This document shows positions 1 to 6,998 of a DNA stretch of 14,868 bases, piece by piece. The stretch's first letter is position 1, and each line of letters begins with the position of its first letter. Source of the stretch: Pseudomonadota bacterium (lineage in GTDB: Bacteria; Desulfobacterota; Desulfobulbia; Desulfobulbales; JAGXFP01); assembly GCA_030673265.1 (NCBI GenBank), contig DAOVJK010000036.1:1-14868 (forward strand), in the 5' to 3' direction. The notes under the pieces were generated by a model. That model saw only the letters and a program-made list of their open reading frames with translations. It was not told the origin of the DNA and searched no databases. Both the position numbers and the translations under genes were made by a program.

Positions 1-1
1 G

Positions 2-2446
2 ATTGTTGACTTTATTCGTGGTAAGGACATGGCGCAGGCGTCGGTCGACGGTTACCGGTCAAGGCAGATTGACTGGACTGATAAGCCTGGTCTGGAGACC
101 GTTAAACTTGGTGATATTATTCATTCTACTCCGACCCTGGTCGGGGCTCCAGCTGAGAATTTCGATGTGGTCTATGGTGATCCAACCTATCGGACCTTTC
201 GGAAGTTATATCAGAATCGTCGGGCGGTTATCTATGCCGGCGGTAATGACGGCGGCATGCACGCTTTTAACGGCGGCTGGTATGATCGCTTTAACAATGA
301 ATTTTTTAAGGCACCACCTCAACTTGACCCCGACGATGCCAATACGGCGCTAAAAGATTACGATATGGGTGCCGAGTTATGGATGTATGTGCCAAAGAAT
401 ATTTTTCCCCATCTGCGCTGGTTGACCGAAAAGGACTATGCCGCTAACCACGTTTATTATATTGACGCCAAGCCTTACATTTTCGATGCCAAGATATTTC
501 CACATGATCCTGTTATCCATCCCGGTGGCTGGGGCACGATTATGGTGGGCGGCATGAGGTATGGCGGCGGTAATATCGGGGTGGATATTAATGGTGATAA
601 TCTCACTGACGAGACTATGGGGTCGGCCTATTTTATTCTGGATATTACTAATCCTGAGTATCCGCCGGTGGTTTTGGCTGAATATACTTCAGCTGAGCTG
701 GGGTTTACCGTCGGTTCGCCTAACGCTATTCCAATGTTGCGCTGCGAAAAAAATACCATTGCGGGCCTGAAAGACTGTGGCGAATGGGGCTGGCCTATGG
801 ACTGGTACCTGGCCTTTGGCTCCGGCCCCCACGATGAGGAACCGGCGCCAGCCGGCCCCCAGGCCGGGATGCAGGGCTTGAGTGATCAGGCGGCCAGGGT
901 TTATGTCATGAAGCTGGGTGGGACTGAGACTGCCTTGGTCACAACCCCTGCCTCCCTCCCCAATGTCGGGACTGGCCAGGTAGTCACCGGCGAGGCTGTC
1001 GTTATTGATAATCCACCAAGTATTGCGGACACTTATCCTCGTTCCCTTGGCTTTTGCAGTGATGTTTCCAAAACAGACGAGGTCGCATGTTTGGCCGCAG
1101 CGGAGATCTGGAACCCGGTAGTTTGTGAAGAACAGCTTTATAAAACCTGGCTTGATAAGCTGACGTGTGAGAATAATGGCGCTGTTTTTGTAGATCTCGG
1201 GGGGCGGTGCAGACATTGGCGGTATACGACTGAGCTCACTTGTGTTGCGGCTGGTTTCGACTGGTATCCCAGCGGCAGTGGCGTATGCGAATGGGATCAG
1301 CCAAGTTGCAAAGCGGTTCTTCCGCAGGTCTGGGATGTTCTAGGTTTCAAGTGCATAGAATATATGACAGCGGCAGATTGTACCACCAGTGGTGGCTATG
1401 CGGCCACCGGTCCGACGCAGGGACGATGCTCTGATCCGCAATATACGGAGGAAGGTGTTTGCCTGAGTAACGACGAAATCTGGACCAGGCCCATGAACGA
1501 TTCTTTTTTCGGTGATTTTATTGCGGTTGATTATGACCTGTCCTTTCAGGTAGATAGTCTTTATTTCGGTTCGGTGACCAATACTCATGAAGCTACCCAT
1601 CGTGAACATCAAGGAGCTATGCATCGGTTGGTCGTTAAGAATAATCCGGACCCGTCGACGTGGAACCTGAATTTATTTTTTGATAGCAAAAGCCCGGTTA
1701 CTGCCGCCCCCTCCGTCGCGACGGATGGGGAGCGGGCCTGGCTGTATTTTGGCACGGGGCGTTTCATGTCTGCCAAGGAGGATAAGGCAATTACCTGGTC
1801 TCATCCTGATGGAACATGGTCTTTGGGGCTGAAAGAGATGTATGACGAAAATGGTGTTATGGATCTCTACAAAAGAAATGGCGGGATGCTGGTTGATGTT
1901 AGTAATGTTTGGGTCGAAAACTCCACAGGGAAACTTTCTGAGCCGCTAAAGGCCAAAAATGCAGATACCTTGGCTGAGGTTAATCTCGCCGCCCAGACCT
2001 TCCTGGAACTGAACGACGAGATTGGTGCAGTGGATGGCTCTGGTCTGGATGAATATCATGGCTGGAAGATCAAGCTGGAGGAGGGCGAGCGAGTTGTTGG
2101 TCAGCCCGCAATTTTGGGGGATATTGTGACCTATACCTCTTATATCCCTTCAGCCGATCCCTGTATACCTCAGGGCGATAGTTATCTGTGGGCATTATAT
2201 TATCGGACTGGCACCGCCTATATGTACTCTGTTATTGGCTTGGAGAACGATGGCACCTACGATAGGGTCTTACGGAGAGTTTATCTCGGCAAGGGGCTTT
2301 CGACCACGCCGAATATCCACTCTGGATCGAGTGATGGTACCACAGCTTTTGTCCAGAGTAGTACCGGTGCTATTATCAGCATCAAGCAGGAGAATCCCGG
2401 AGTTGTCAAGAGCGGGATGCGGTCTTGGCGAGAGCTGAGCAATTGA
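2..2446 (+). CDS. pilY1: PilY1 family type IV pilus tip/biogenesis protein, C-terminal part (5' end outside window)
   Basis: The reading frame is already open at base 2 (IVDFIRGKD...), so 814 residues of a longer protein are visible. The N-terminal half, where family members often carry a von Willebrand A domain, lies to the left. Family hallmarks are LGDIIHSTPTLVG (about residues 35-47), the propeller signature YAGGNDGGMHAFNGG (about 77-91), ILDITNP (about 211-217), ERVVGQPAILGDIVTYTSY followed by a cysteine (about 695-720), and a C-terminus ending in SWREL. PilY1 proteins act outside the cell with type IV pili, in pilus extension/retraction balance, adhesion and surface sensing. An EF-hand-like loop (DINGDNLTD) lies at 584-610. 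A Cys-rich insertion (residues 352-494) interrupts the propeller and is listed separately. The pilin gene 102 bp downstream supports a minor-pilin operon. Family assignment is firm; the exact role in this organism is inferred. Confidence 0.93.
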   Translation: MVDFIRGKDMAQASVDGYRSRQIDWTDKPGLETVKLGDIIHSTPTLVGAPAENFDVVYGDPTYRTFRKLYQNRRAVIYAGGNDGGMHAFNGGWYDRFNNEFFKAPPQLDPDDANTALKDYDMGAELWMYVPKNIFPHLRWLTEKDYAANHVYYIDAKPYIFDAKIFPHDPVIHPGGWGTIMVGGMRYGGGNIGVDINGDNLTDETMGSAYFILDITNPEYPPVVLAEYTSAELGFTVGSPNAIPMLRCEKNTIAGLKDCGEWGWPMDWYLAFGSGPHDEEPAPAGPQAGMQGLSDQAARVYVMKLGGTETALVTTPASLPNVGTGQVVTGEAVVIDNPPSIADTYPRSLGFCSDVSKTDEVACLAAAEIWNPVVCEEQLYKTWLDKLTCENNGAVFVDLGGRCRHWRYTTELTCVAAGFDWYPSGSGVCEWDQPSCKAVLPQVWDVLGFKCIEYMTAADCTTSGGYAATGPTQGRCSDPQYTEEGVCLSNDEIWTRPMNDSFFGDFIAVDYDLSFQVDSLYFGSVTNTHEATHREHQGAMHRLVVKNNPDPSTWNLNLFFDSKSPVTAAPSVATDGERAWLYFGTGRFMSAKEDKAITWSHPDGTWSLGLKEMYDENGVMDLYKRNGGMLVDVSNVWVENSTGKLSEPLKAKNADTLAEVNLAAQTFLELNDEIGAVDGSGLDEYHGWKIKLEEGERVVGQPAILGDIVTYTSYIPSADPCIPQGDSYLWALYYRTGTAYMYSVIGLENDGTYDRVLRRVYLGKGLSTTPNIHSGSSDGTTAFVQSSTGAIISIKQENPGVVKSGMRSWRELSN
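584..613 (+). other. EF-hand-like calcium-loop motif in PilY1
   Basis: Codons 195-204 of the visible protein read DINGDNLTDE, matching the D-x-[DN]-x-D-x-x-[ST]-D pattern of EF-hand/dockerin-type calcium loops. Pseudomonas aeruginosa PilY1 needs a calcium loop of similar type for pilus regulation, but that loop lies in a later part of the C-terminal domain. Calcium binding here is an inference from the motif alone. Confidence 0.45.
1046..1492 (+). repeat. Six tandem cysteine-pair repeats inside PilY1
   Basis: Twelve cysteines form six consecutive pairs in about 145 residues, while the remaining 670 visible residues contain only three cysteines. Repeats 1, 3 and 6 have exactly the same spacing, C-x10-C-x6-W (for example CSDVSKTDEVAC...IW and CSDPQYTEEGVC...IW). 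Repeats 2, 4 and 5 are degenerate versions with 13, 6 and 8 residues between the cysteines. Four of the six begin with a G-[RVF]-[CK]-like turn. The pattern suggests a string of small disulfide-closed hairpins. The protein is exported, so disulfides are plausible. No function is known to me for this insertion. Confidence 0.75.
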
Positions 2447-2485
2447 TGGTGACAGGTCTGGCAATGGGGCTCGGCCGGGGTCCGA

Positions 2486-2506
2486 AAGGGCCGGGTGGCC
2501 CGGGGG
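2486..2506 (+). other. Very GC-rich hairpin-forming tract between pilY1 and the pilin gene
   Basis: The interval 2447-2548 between pilY1 and the prepilin gene contains a tract from about 2468 to 2506 made almost only of G and C. It can form short alternative hairpins: CCGGG (2491-2495) with CCCGG (2499-2503), or GGGCC (2488-2492) with GGCCC (2497-2501). No T-run follows, so it is not an intrinsic terminator. It could act as an RNA-processing or stability element that sets the pilin level apart from pilY1, but that is inference. Confidence 0.3.
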
Positions 2507-2548
2507 GTACGGCATTATTAACGGTTAATAAACGGAAAAGGTTGGCAA

Positions 2549-3001
2549 ATGAAGAGGTTATTTAACGCAGAATCAAGCTGTGACGGCTTTACCCTGATCG
2601 AAGTTATGATCGTTGTGGCTATTATCGGGATCCTGGCGGCTGTAGCGGCCCCGGCCTACTTCAATCATGTCATGCGGAGTCGGCAGGCTCTGGCCGTTTA
2701 CGAATTAATGGCCATCAATGCTTCCCAGGAGAGGTACTTTGCTGATAATGGCAGATACGCGACCACCTTGGGGGTTTTGGACCAATATGCCAGCGCTGCT
2801 GGCCCGGGTTTTTATCAGGGGAAATATTTCAAGTATACACTCGCCAACGGGGTGGTTACCGCGAAGGCAGATCTGGATGGTGATCCTGCCACCGAGACGG
2901 AATGGCGGTTAACGGTCGGGGCGATCAATGATAAGCCGCAGCAAGTCAGTTCCAATGAGCAGTTCGGTTGGTCTTCTCTGGCGGCGGTGATGGCAGATTA
3001 G
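2549..3001 (+). CDS. pilE: Type IV prepilin (PilE-like minor or major pilin)
   Basis: A 150-residue protein with a textbook class III (type IVa) prepilin leader: a short charged leader ending in DG, then FTLIEVMIVVAIIGILAAVA. The prepilin peptidase would cut after G14 and methylate F15; E19 is the conserved Glu5 of mature pilins. The hydrophobic helix is both membrane anchor and fibre core, and the remaining residues form the globular head with YFADNGRYAT typical of PilE-like proteins. No cysteine pair closes a C-terminal D-loop: the only cysteine (C11) is in the leader. An AAGG ribosome site lies 7 bases before ATG 2549. It follows pilY1, the usual place for pilE in minor-pilin operons. Pilin identity is certain; whether it is the major fibre subunit or a minor pilin cannot be settled here, so the symbol is provisional. 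Confidence 0.9.
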   Translation: MKRLFNAESSCDGFTLIEVMIVVAIIGILAAVAAPAYFNHVMRSRQALAVYELMAINASQERYFADNGRYATTLGVLDQYASAAGPGFYQGKYFKYTLANGVVTAKADLDGDPATETEWRLTVGAINDKPQQVSSNEQFGWSSLAAVMAD

Positions 3002-3232
3002 GATATATTATGGGCCATTTTTCAGGCCTGTTGCGACCTCCTTTGGTGGTGGCTGCAGCATGGCAATTGGTTAGTCTGGCACGACGGCTTAGCGGTAAGA
3101 TGGTACGTCTTGATTTGCCGGCAGAGACGCCATGATTGTTATTTGCAGGGTAATGGTCAGGGATTTATAAAAAAATCGTCAGCCACTTTTTTTACCTTTA
3201 GCTTTTGCCTTAGTGTTCAGGGGTTGTCTTTT

Positions 3233-3238
3233 TATAAT
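3233..3238 (+). promoter_or_regulatory. Possible sigma-70 -10 element before the small secreted protein gene
   Basis: A perfect TATAAT lies 41 bases before ATG 3279, and transcription would start near 3245. No convincing -35 box is found at the right spacing (TTAGTG at 17 bp is poor). Its TATAATGTAA context is identical to the promoter-like site before smpB (5771-5780). The rest of the 277-bp gap 3002-3278 holds no convincing gene. Confidence 0.3.
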
Positions 3239-3278
3239 GTAACCTTGCGGTCATCTGTGACCAAATGGAGATGAAAAA

Positions 3279-3737
3279 ATGGGTTCTATGAAAAAAAGTT
3301 TGTTTCTTGTCGCGCTATTCATTTCTTTCCAGCTGCTTTTTTCATCGGCGGGTATCGCTAGAGCCCCACAAAAAAGAGCAGATGTGTTTATTAATGAGAA
3401 ATACAGCCGACCCATCAGCTACGATCCGAGATGGCTCGACAAGGATTATGTTAGGGGGATTACAGACAAGAATGAACTGAATGCATTATTACGAACTCGG
3501 GAAATCTCATACGTTCCGTATCGTATAACCACCTCGGGGGGGGCTTTTTATGTATCGGTGAATACTGTAGTGATGAAAGATGGCATTAGAATTGAAATTG
3601 ATGATCTTCCGGTGCCATGCACAGCCTATGTTTTCTTTTATGAACAAGCCGACAGAAGCACTCCTGGTGCTGTTAAGATTGTTATTAAAAATGTTGAGGC
3701 GGGGGCTGTTTCAGAGTGGACCCGGCCAAAGCCGTAA
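3279..3737 (+). CDS. Small secreted protein of unknown function
   Basis: A 152-residue product with a clear Sec signal peptide: MGSMKKS, a hydrophobic core (residues 8-22), then a signal peptidase I site AGIARA with cleavage expected after A29. The mature protein of about 123 residues is soluble-looking, with alternating hydrophobic stretches in its second half (FYVSVNTVVM, IRIEIDDL, AYVFFYEQ, VKIVIKNV) that suggest a beta-sandwich. It has a single cysteine (in PVPCTAY). GGAG at 3267-3270 sits 8 bases before ATG 3279; ATG 3288 (M4) is an alternative start. A 6-codon reading frame (ATG 3271 to TGA) overlaps this start and is probably incidental. I do not recognise the family. Export and position between pilus genes and a secretion ATPase make an envelope role plausible, but nothing in the sequence proves it. 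Confidence 0.75.
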   Translation: MGSMKKSLFLVALFISFQLLFSSAGIARAPQKRADVFINEKYSRPISYDPRWLDKDYVRGITDKNELNALLRTREISYVPYRITTSGGAFYVSVNTVVMKDGIRIEIDDLPVPCTAYVFFYEQADRSTPGAVKIVIKNVEAGAVSEWTRPKP

Positions 3738-3935
3738 GAGATGATGGTTGATTCTTTTCTCGGCGAGGGAAGTTGTGCTGTCAGTTAAGATCCTTGCGGA
3801 TTGTTTATTCTGGTTGGTGGTCGTCACTTCGGGGTATGCGAAGAATGATTGGTGGAGGAGTATAAGGATTACCTGCTCATGGGGTTAATAATGCTATTAT
3901 CCCTTTGCAGTTAACTTGTTTGCTTAATTTATACG

Positions 3936-5732
3936 ATGAACTATCTGAGCGATCCTAAATACCTTTTTGAACTGTTGGCGCGGGAAGGCTTGATTTCCGG
4001 GGAACAGCGGGCAATGCTCCACAAAAAGGCCCCGCAGCAGCGGCAACTCATTATGCGTGAGCTCCGCAAGAAAAGCGGAGCGGCTGGCCGAATCCGTGAA
4101 CCGGATCTGGTTGAGGTCATTGTCGCTCTGCATCTGGAAATCCCCGGCAATAACCCCCAGCCCCTGACTGAAGAAATGATCATGCGGGTAGTGGCTAAGG
4201 ACCTGGGGTTACCGTTCAAGAAAATTGATCCACTGGAGCTTGATCTGGAGATAGTCACCAAGACCATTCCCAAGAATTATGCGATTAAGCATCTGATGCT
4301 GCCGTTTGCCCTGAAGAACGGCATTCATGAGATCGCCCTGTATGATCCGGTTAAACTTGAGGTCCTTGCTGAAATTGAGCGGGCTAACAAGATAAATATT
4401 AAGCCCTATCTTTGCACTCGAGGCGATATAAGCCGCTTACTGGCCGAATTTTTCGGCTTTCAGAGCTCCATCTCGGCGGCTGAGAATCATCTGGCCAAAC
4501 CGATGGTCGATCTTGGTAATCTGGAGCAGTATGTCAAGATCAATCGTGCCGGCGAGATTAATTCTTCCGATCATCATATCACCACCGCGGTTGATCATTT
4601 TTTTACCTATGCCTTCGATCAGCGGGCCAGTGATATCCATATTGAGCCGAAGCGCCATAAGAGCCTGGTCCGGTTGCGCATTGATGGCGTGCTGCATACT
4701 ATTTACACTTTGCCGATGGCGGTGCATTCGGCGATTATTTCCCGAATAAAGACCCTGTCCCGGATGGATATCGCCGAAAGAAGGCGGCCCCAGGACGGGC
4801 GCATCAAGGTAGATCACGAAGACAAGGAGGCCGAGATCAGGGTCTCTACCGTGCCGGTGGCTTTCGGTGAAAAGGTGGTGATGCGTATCCTTGATTCTGA
4901 TGTGATCTTTCAGGATGTCGCCAAGCTTGGTTTTAACCCTCGTGATTTGGCCGTATATAAACATTTCATGACCAGCCCCCACGGGATCGTTTTGGTGACC
5001 GGTCCTACCGGCAGCGGTAAATCAACGACCCTCTATTCAACCCTTAAATTGATCGCCACCTCAGAAAATAATGTGGTTACCATCGAAGACCCGATCGAGA
5101 TGGTTCACGAGGAATTCAACCAGATTGCTGTGCAGCCCCAGATTGATGTGACCTTCTCGACAATTCTCCGTAATATTCTGCGTCAGGACCCGGACGTTAT
5201 CATGATCGGTGAGATTCGCGACCTGGATACGGGGATCAACGCAATTCAGGCCGCGCTGACGGGCCATCTGGTTTTTTCGACGTTGCATACCAATGACGCG
5301 GTTTCTTCGATTAGCAGGCTTATTGATCTGGGCGCGCAGCCTTTTCTGGTTGGCTCAACTTTGCTTGGTGCCATGGCCCAGCGGCTGGTTCGGACCATCT
5401 GTCCGGAATGTCGGGAGTCGGTCAAGGTCGATGCCAAGCTTTTGCGGACTTTCGGACTCCCGGCCGAGGGTGAGGGCGAAATCGAACTGCAGGTCGGCAA
5501 GGGATGCAGCAAGTGTCGGCAAACCGGTTTTCTTGGACGTTGCGGCGTGTTTGAGATTTTTCCAGTCTCCGCTGAAATTAATCGCATGATTTGTGCAGGG
5601 ACATCCGAAGCTGAGATTCGTAAGCAGGCAATCAAGGAAGGGATGACCACGCTCAAAGATGATGCCTGGCAGAAGGTCAAAGATGGGATCACCACTTACC
5701 AGGAAGCGGCTCGGGTCACCGGCATAAGCTGA
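3936..5732 (+). CDS. GspE/PilB-family type II/IV secretion ATPase
   Basis: A 598-residue cytoplasmic hexameric ATPase that drives pseudopilus/pilus assembly or protein secretion. Visible parts: an N-terminal T2SSE_N/MshEN-like region (about 1-170), an N2 domain with RASDIHIEP, Walker A GPTGSGKST (356-364), Asp box TIEDPIE (382-388), Walker B VIMIGEIRD (421-429), His box TGHLVFSTLHTND (442-454), and the zinc tetracysteine CPEC-x31-CSKC (C489, C492, C524, C527). STLLGAMAQRLVRTICPEC resembles GspE more than PilB. The length is a little above the usual 500-570. The first MshEN-like segment lacks the arginine of the RLG motif, so c-di-GMP binding is doubtful. ATG 3936 lies 9 bases after an in-frame stop, so no longer start exists, and no good ribosome site is seen. 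No gspF/pilC partner is in the window, so the machine it serves is unknown. Confidence 0.92.
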   Translation: MNYLSDPKYLFELLAREGLISGEQRAMLHKKAPQQRQLIMRELRKKSGAAGRIREPDLVEVIVALHLEIPGNNPQPLTEEMIMRVVAKDLGLPFKKIDPLELDLEIVTKTIPKNYAIKHLMLPFALKNGIHEIALYDPVKLEVLAEIERANKINIKPYLCTRGDISRLLAEFFGFQSSISAAENHLAKPMVDLGNLEQYVKINRAGEINSSDHHITTAVDHFFTYAFDQRASDIHIEPKRHKSLVRLRIDGVLHTIYTLPMAVHSAIISRIKTLSRMDIAERRRPQDGRIKVDHEDKEAEIRVSTVPVAFGEKVVMRILDSDVIFQDVAKLGFNPRDLAVYKHFMTSPHGIVLVTGPTGSGKSTTLYSTLKLIATSENNVVTIEDPIEMVHEEFNQIAVQPQIDVTFSTILRNILRQDPDVIMIGEIRDLDTGINAIQAALTGHLVFSTLHTNDAVSSISRLIDLGAQPFLVGSTLLGAMAQRLVRTICPECRESVKVDAKLLRTFGLPAEGEGEIELQVGKGCSKCRQTGFLGRCGVFEIFPVSAEINRMICAGTSEAEIRKQAIKEGMTTLKDDAWQKVKDGITTYQEAARVTGIS

Positions 5733-5748
5733 CCGCCATCCTTGCCCT

Positions 5749-5776
5749 TTGCAAAACCGTTGTGAATGATTATAAT
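5749..5776 (+). promoter_or_regulatory. Sigma-70-type promoter upstream of smpB
   Basis: TTGCAA (5749-5754, four of six matches to TTGACA), a 16-base spacer, and a perfect TATAAT (5771-5776) predict a start near 5783. It lies 17 bases after the ATPase stop codon and 82 bases before the smpB start. A terminator-like hairpin follows at once, so reaching smpB from this site would need readthrough. Confidence 0.5.
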
Positions 5777-5796
5777 GTAAGACTGATCGGGTAATT

Positions 5797-5840
5797 CCCC
5801 TTGCGTTTGCAGTGACGGAGCGGCAGGGGTTTTTTGTTTT
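5797..5840 (+). terminator. Intrinsic-terminator-like hairpin between the ATPase gene and smpB
   Basis: CCCCT-(T)-GC at 5797-5804 pairs with GC-AGGGG at 5823-5829 (seven pairs with one bulged T and a loop of about 18 bases), followed by TTTTTTGTTTT (5830-5840). It is well placed to end transcription of the ATPase gene. Because a promoter-like site lies just upstream, it could also act as an attenuator in the smpB leader. The stem is modest, so strength is uncertain. Confidence 0.5.
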
Positions 5841-5864
5841 AATTGAGAAGGAGAACCAGAGAAA

Positions 5865-6320
5865 TTGTCCGGCAAGGTAGTAGCGACAAACAAGAAGGCC
5901 TATCACGATTATTTTATCGAGGCCACTCTTGAGGCCGGGATGGTCTTAAAGGGGGCGGAGGTCAAATCGTTGCGGGCCGGCAAGGCCAACCTCAAGGACG
6001 GTTTTGCCAAGATCAATAATGGCGAGATTTTTTTATATAACGTTCATATCTCGCCCTATACCCATGCCAGCTATGACGCTCCTGACGCAGAACGGGTCAG
6101 AAAGCTGCTCCTCAAAAAGCGGGAGATTAAAAAGCTGACCGGCAAAATTCAGGAAAGATCATTTTCTCTGATCCCCCTGAAGATCTATTTTATCGGGAGT
6201 GGCAAGGCCAAGGTTGAACTAGGCCTGGGTCGCGGTAAAAAGAACTACGATAAACGAGCTACTCTCCAGAAGAAGGATTCAGATCGGGATCTGGCGAGAG
6301 AGATGAGTAGATATAAATAG
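5865..6320 (+). CDS. smpB: SsrA-binding protein SmpB
   Basis: A 151-residue protein, the normal length for SmpB, the tmRNA partner that delivers alanyl-tmRNA to stalled ribosomes in trans-translation. Conserved features are NKKAYHDYFIEATLEAG (9-25), the signature GAEVKSLRAGKANLKDGF (30-47), SPYTHASYD (62-70), RKLLLKKREI (79-88), and the positively charged tail after YDKR (about 128-151), which occupies the empty mRNA channel of the ribosome. The start is a TTG at 5865: the sequence aligns with the family from MSGK, there is no nearby in-frame ATG or GTG, and AAGGAG (5848-5853) lies 11 bases upstream. The rare start may keep expression low. The tmRNA gene begins 58 bp downstream, the commonly seen smpB-ssrA linkage. 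Confidence 0.97.
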   Translation: MSGKVVATNKKAYHDYFIEATLEAGMVLKGAEVKSLRAGKANLKDGFAKINNGEIFLYNVHISPYTHASYDAPDAERVRKLLLKKREIKKLTGKIQERSFSLIPLKIYFIGSGKAKVELGLGRGKKNYDKRATLQKKDSDRDLAREMSRYK

Positions 6321-6378
6321 AGGTTGGTGCAGTTAAGTTTTCTTAATTAGGTATCCTTAAATTTTTAATTTTAATCAT

Positions 6379-6737
6379 GGGGGCGAAACGGATTCGACGG
6401 GGACATATAAGCTTGGGCTGCGTGCCGAGTTCTGATAACTCGTTAAACTGTCAGAAATAAACATAATCGCAGACGATTATGCATATGCTGTAGCAGCGTA
6501 AATGCTACCGTTCACCATAACCCCTTTCCGCGGGGTTTTGACTGGACGTCGCTAATGCGGAATAGCTTCTCGGCTGTACCTGCCGGCTGAAGAGCGAAAC
6601 TTTAGTAGGATAGTGTCGGAAATTCTTGTCCTGGAGATGCTCTGACACGATAAACCAATGTTTTTACAGGACTACGCATGTAGACGCCTACAGGGGAGTG
6701 TTTTCGGACGCGGGTTCGACTCCCGCCGCCTCCACCA
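6379..6737 (+). ncRNA. ssrA: tmRNA (SsrA), single-piece
   Basis: Both conserved ends are present. The 5' end GGGGGCGAAACGGATTCGAC (from 6379) pairs its first seven bases with CGCCTCC near the 3' end to make the acceptor stem (one G-U pair), followed by discriminator A and an encoded CCA at 6735-6737. A T-arm GCGGG-TTCGACT-CCCGC precedes it. Inside are the tag frame, a hairpin around its stop codon (GTAGCA 6490-6495 with TGCTAC 6503-6508), and a pseudoknot-type stem AACCCC/GGGGTT (6519-6524/6532-6537). The length of 359 bases is typical of a one-piece tmRNA. It rescues stalled ribosomes together with SmpB and tags the incomplete protein for degradation. A confident promoter in the 58-bp AT-rich gap after smpB was not found (weak TATCCT at 6352-6357). 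Confidence 0.98.
6469..6501 (+). other. tmRNA tag-peptide reading frame, ADDYAYAVAA
   Basis: The resume codon is GCA at 6469 and the frame ends at TAA 6499-6501, encoding ADDYAYAVAA. The first alanine of the finished tag comes from the charged tmRNA itself. The hydrophobic AVAA end is the degron seen by ClpXP-type proteases; the ADD start is of the kind seen in sulfate-reducing Deltaproteobacteria. Confidence 0.93.
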
Positions 6738-6746
6738 TCACCTGGA

Positions 6747-6797
6747 CGAAATCATCATCTATTATGGTCATAATGGGTGGTGATTTCGCATTTTTTC
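6747..6797 (+). terminator. Strong rho-independent terminator of ssrA
   Basis: CGAAATCATCATCTATTATG (6747-6766) can pair along all 20 positions with the segment 6769-6788, three of the pairs being G-U. TTTTTT at 6791-6796 follows. It begins 9 bases after the CCA end of tmRNA. The reverse strand would lose the three G-U pairs and lacks a T-run, so it works one way. The following 200 bp up to the MORN gene hold nothing I can name. Confidence 0.85.
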
Positions 6798-6998
6798 TAT
6801 TTGAAGAGTAGCGAAATCCGGTTTTTCTCGTCCTTTCTGCTGCAACTCTGGAGTATATTAAAAACCATTACTACTACCTGGCAATACGATTTTTGGGTTG
6901 TTTGGTAGCGTAATCGTCCTGATGGGCAATGAAAGGATGACTGCTTGTCTTGTTAGCTCCTCTATGCCAAATTTATCTGCCGAGATGTTGGGGAAATC

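Noticed and set aside
689..1216. 175-codon minus-strand frame opposite pilY1
   Set aside because: It lies within clear PilY1 coding sequence and its product resembles nothing known.
3075..3093. Sigma-54-like sequence CTGGCACGACGGCTTAGC
   Set aside because: The -24 half is perfect, but the essential GC of the -12 element is not at the right distance (it is displaced by about two bases), and no gene starts just downstream.
3010..3135. 41-codon open frame after the pilin gene
   Set aside because: No ribosome site, no recognisable product and a length expected by chance.
6712..6737. tmRNA 3' end as an integration site for a mobile element
   Set aside because: No second copy of the T-arm/acceptor sequence and no integrase gene are present in the window.
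6626..6811. 61-codon frame running through the end of ssrA
   Set aside because: It overlaps the structured 3' part of tmRNA and its terminator.
6879..6896. Second sigma-54-like sequence CTGGCAATACGATTTTT before the MORN gene
   Set aside because: The -24 half is partial and the -12 half lacks the GC pair.
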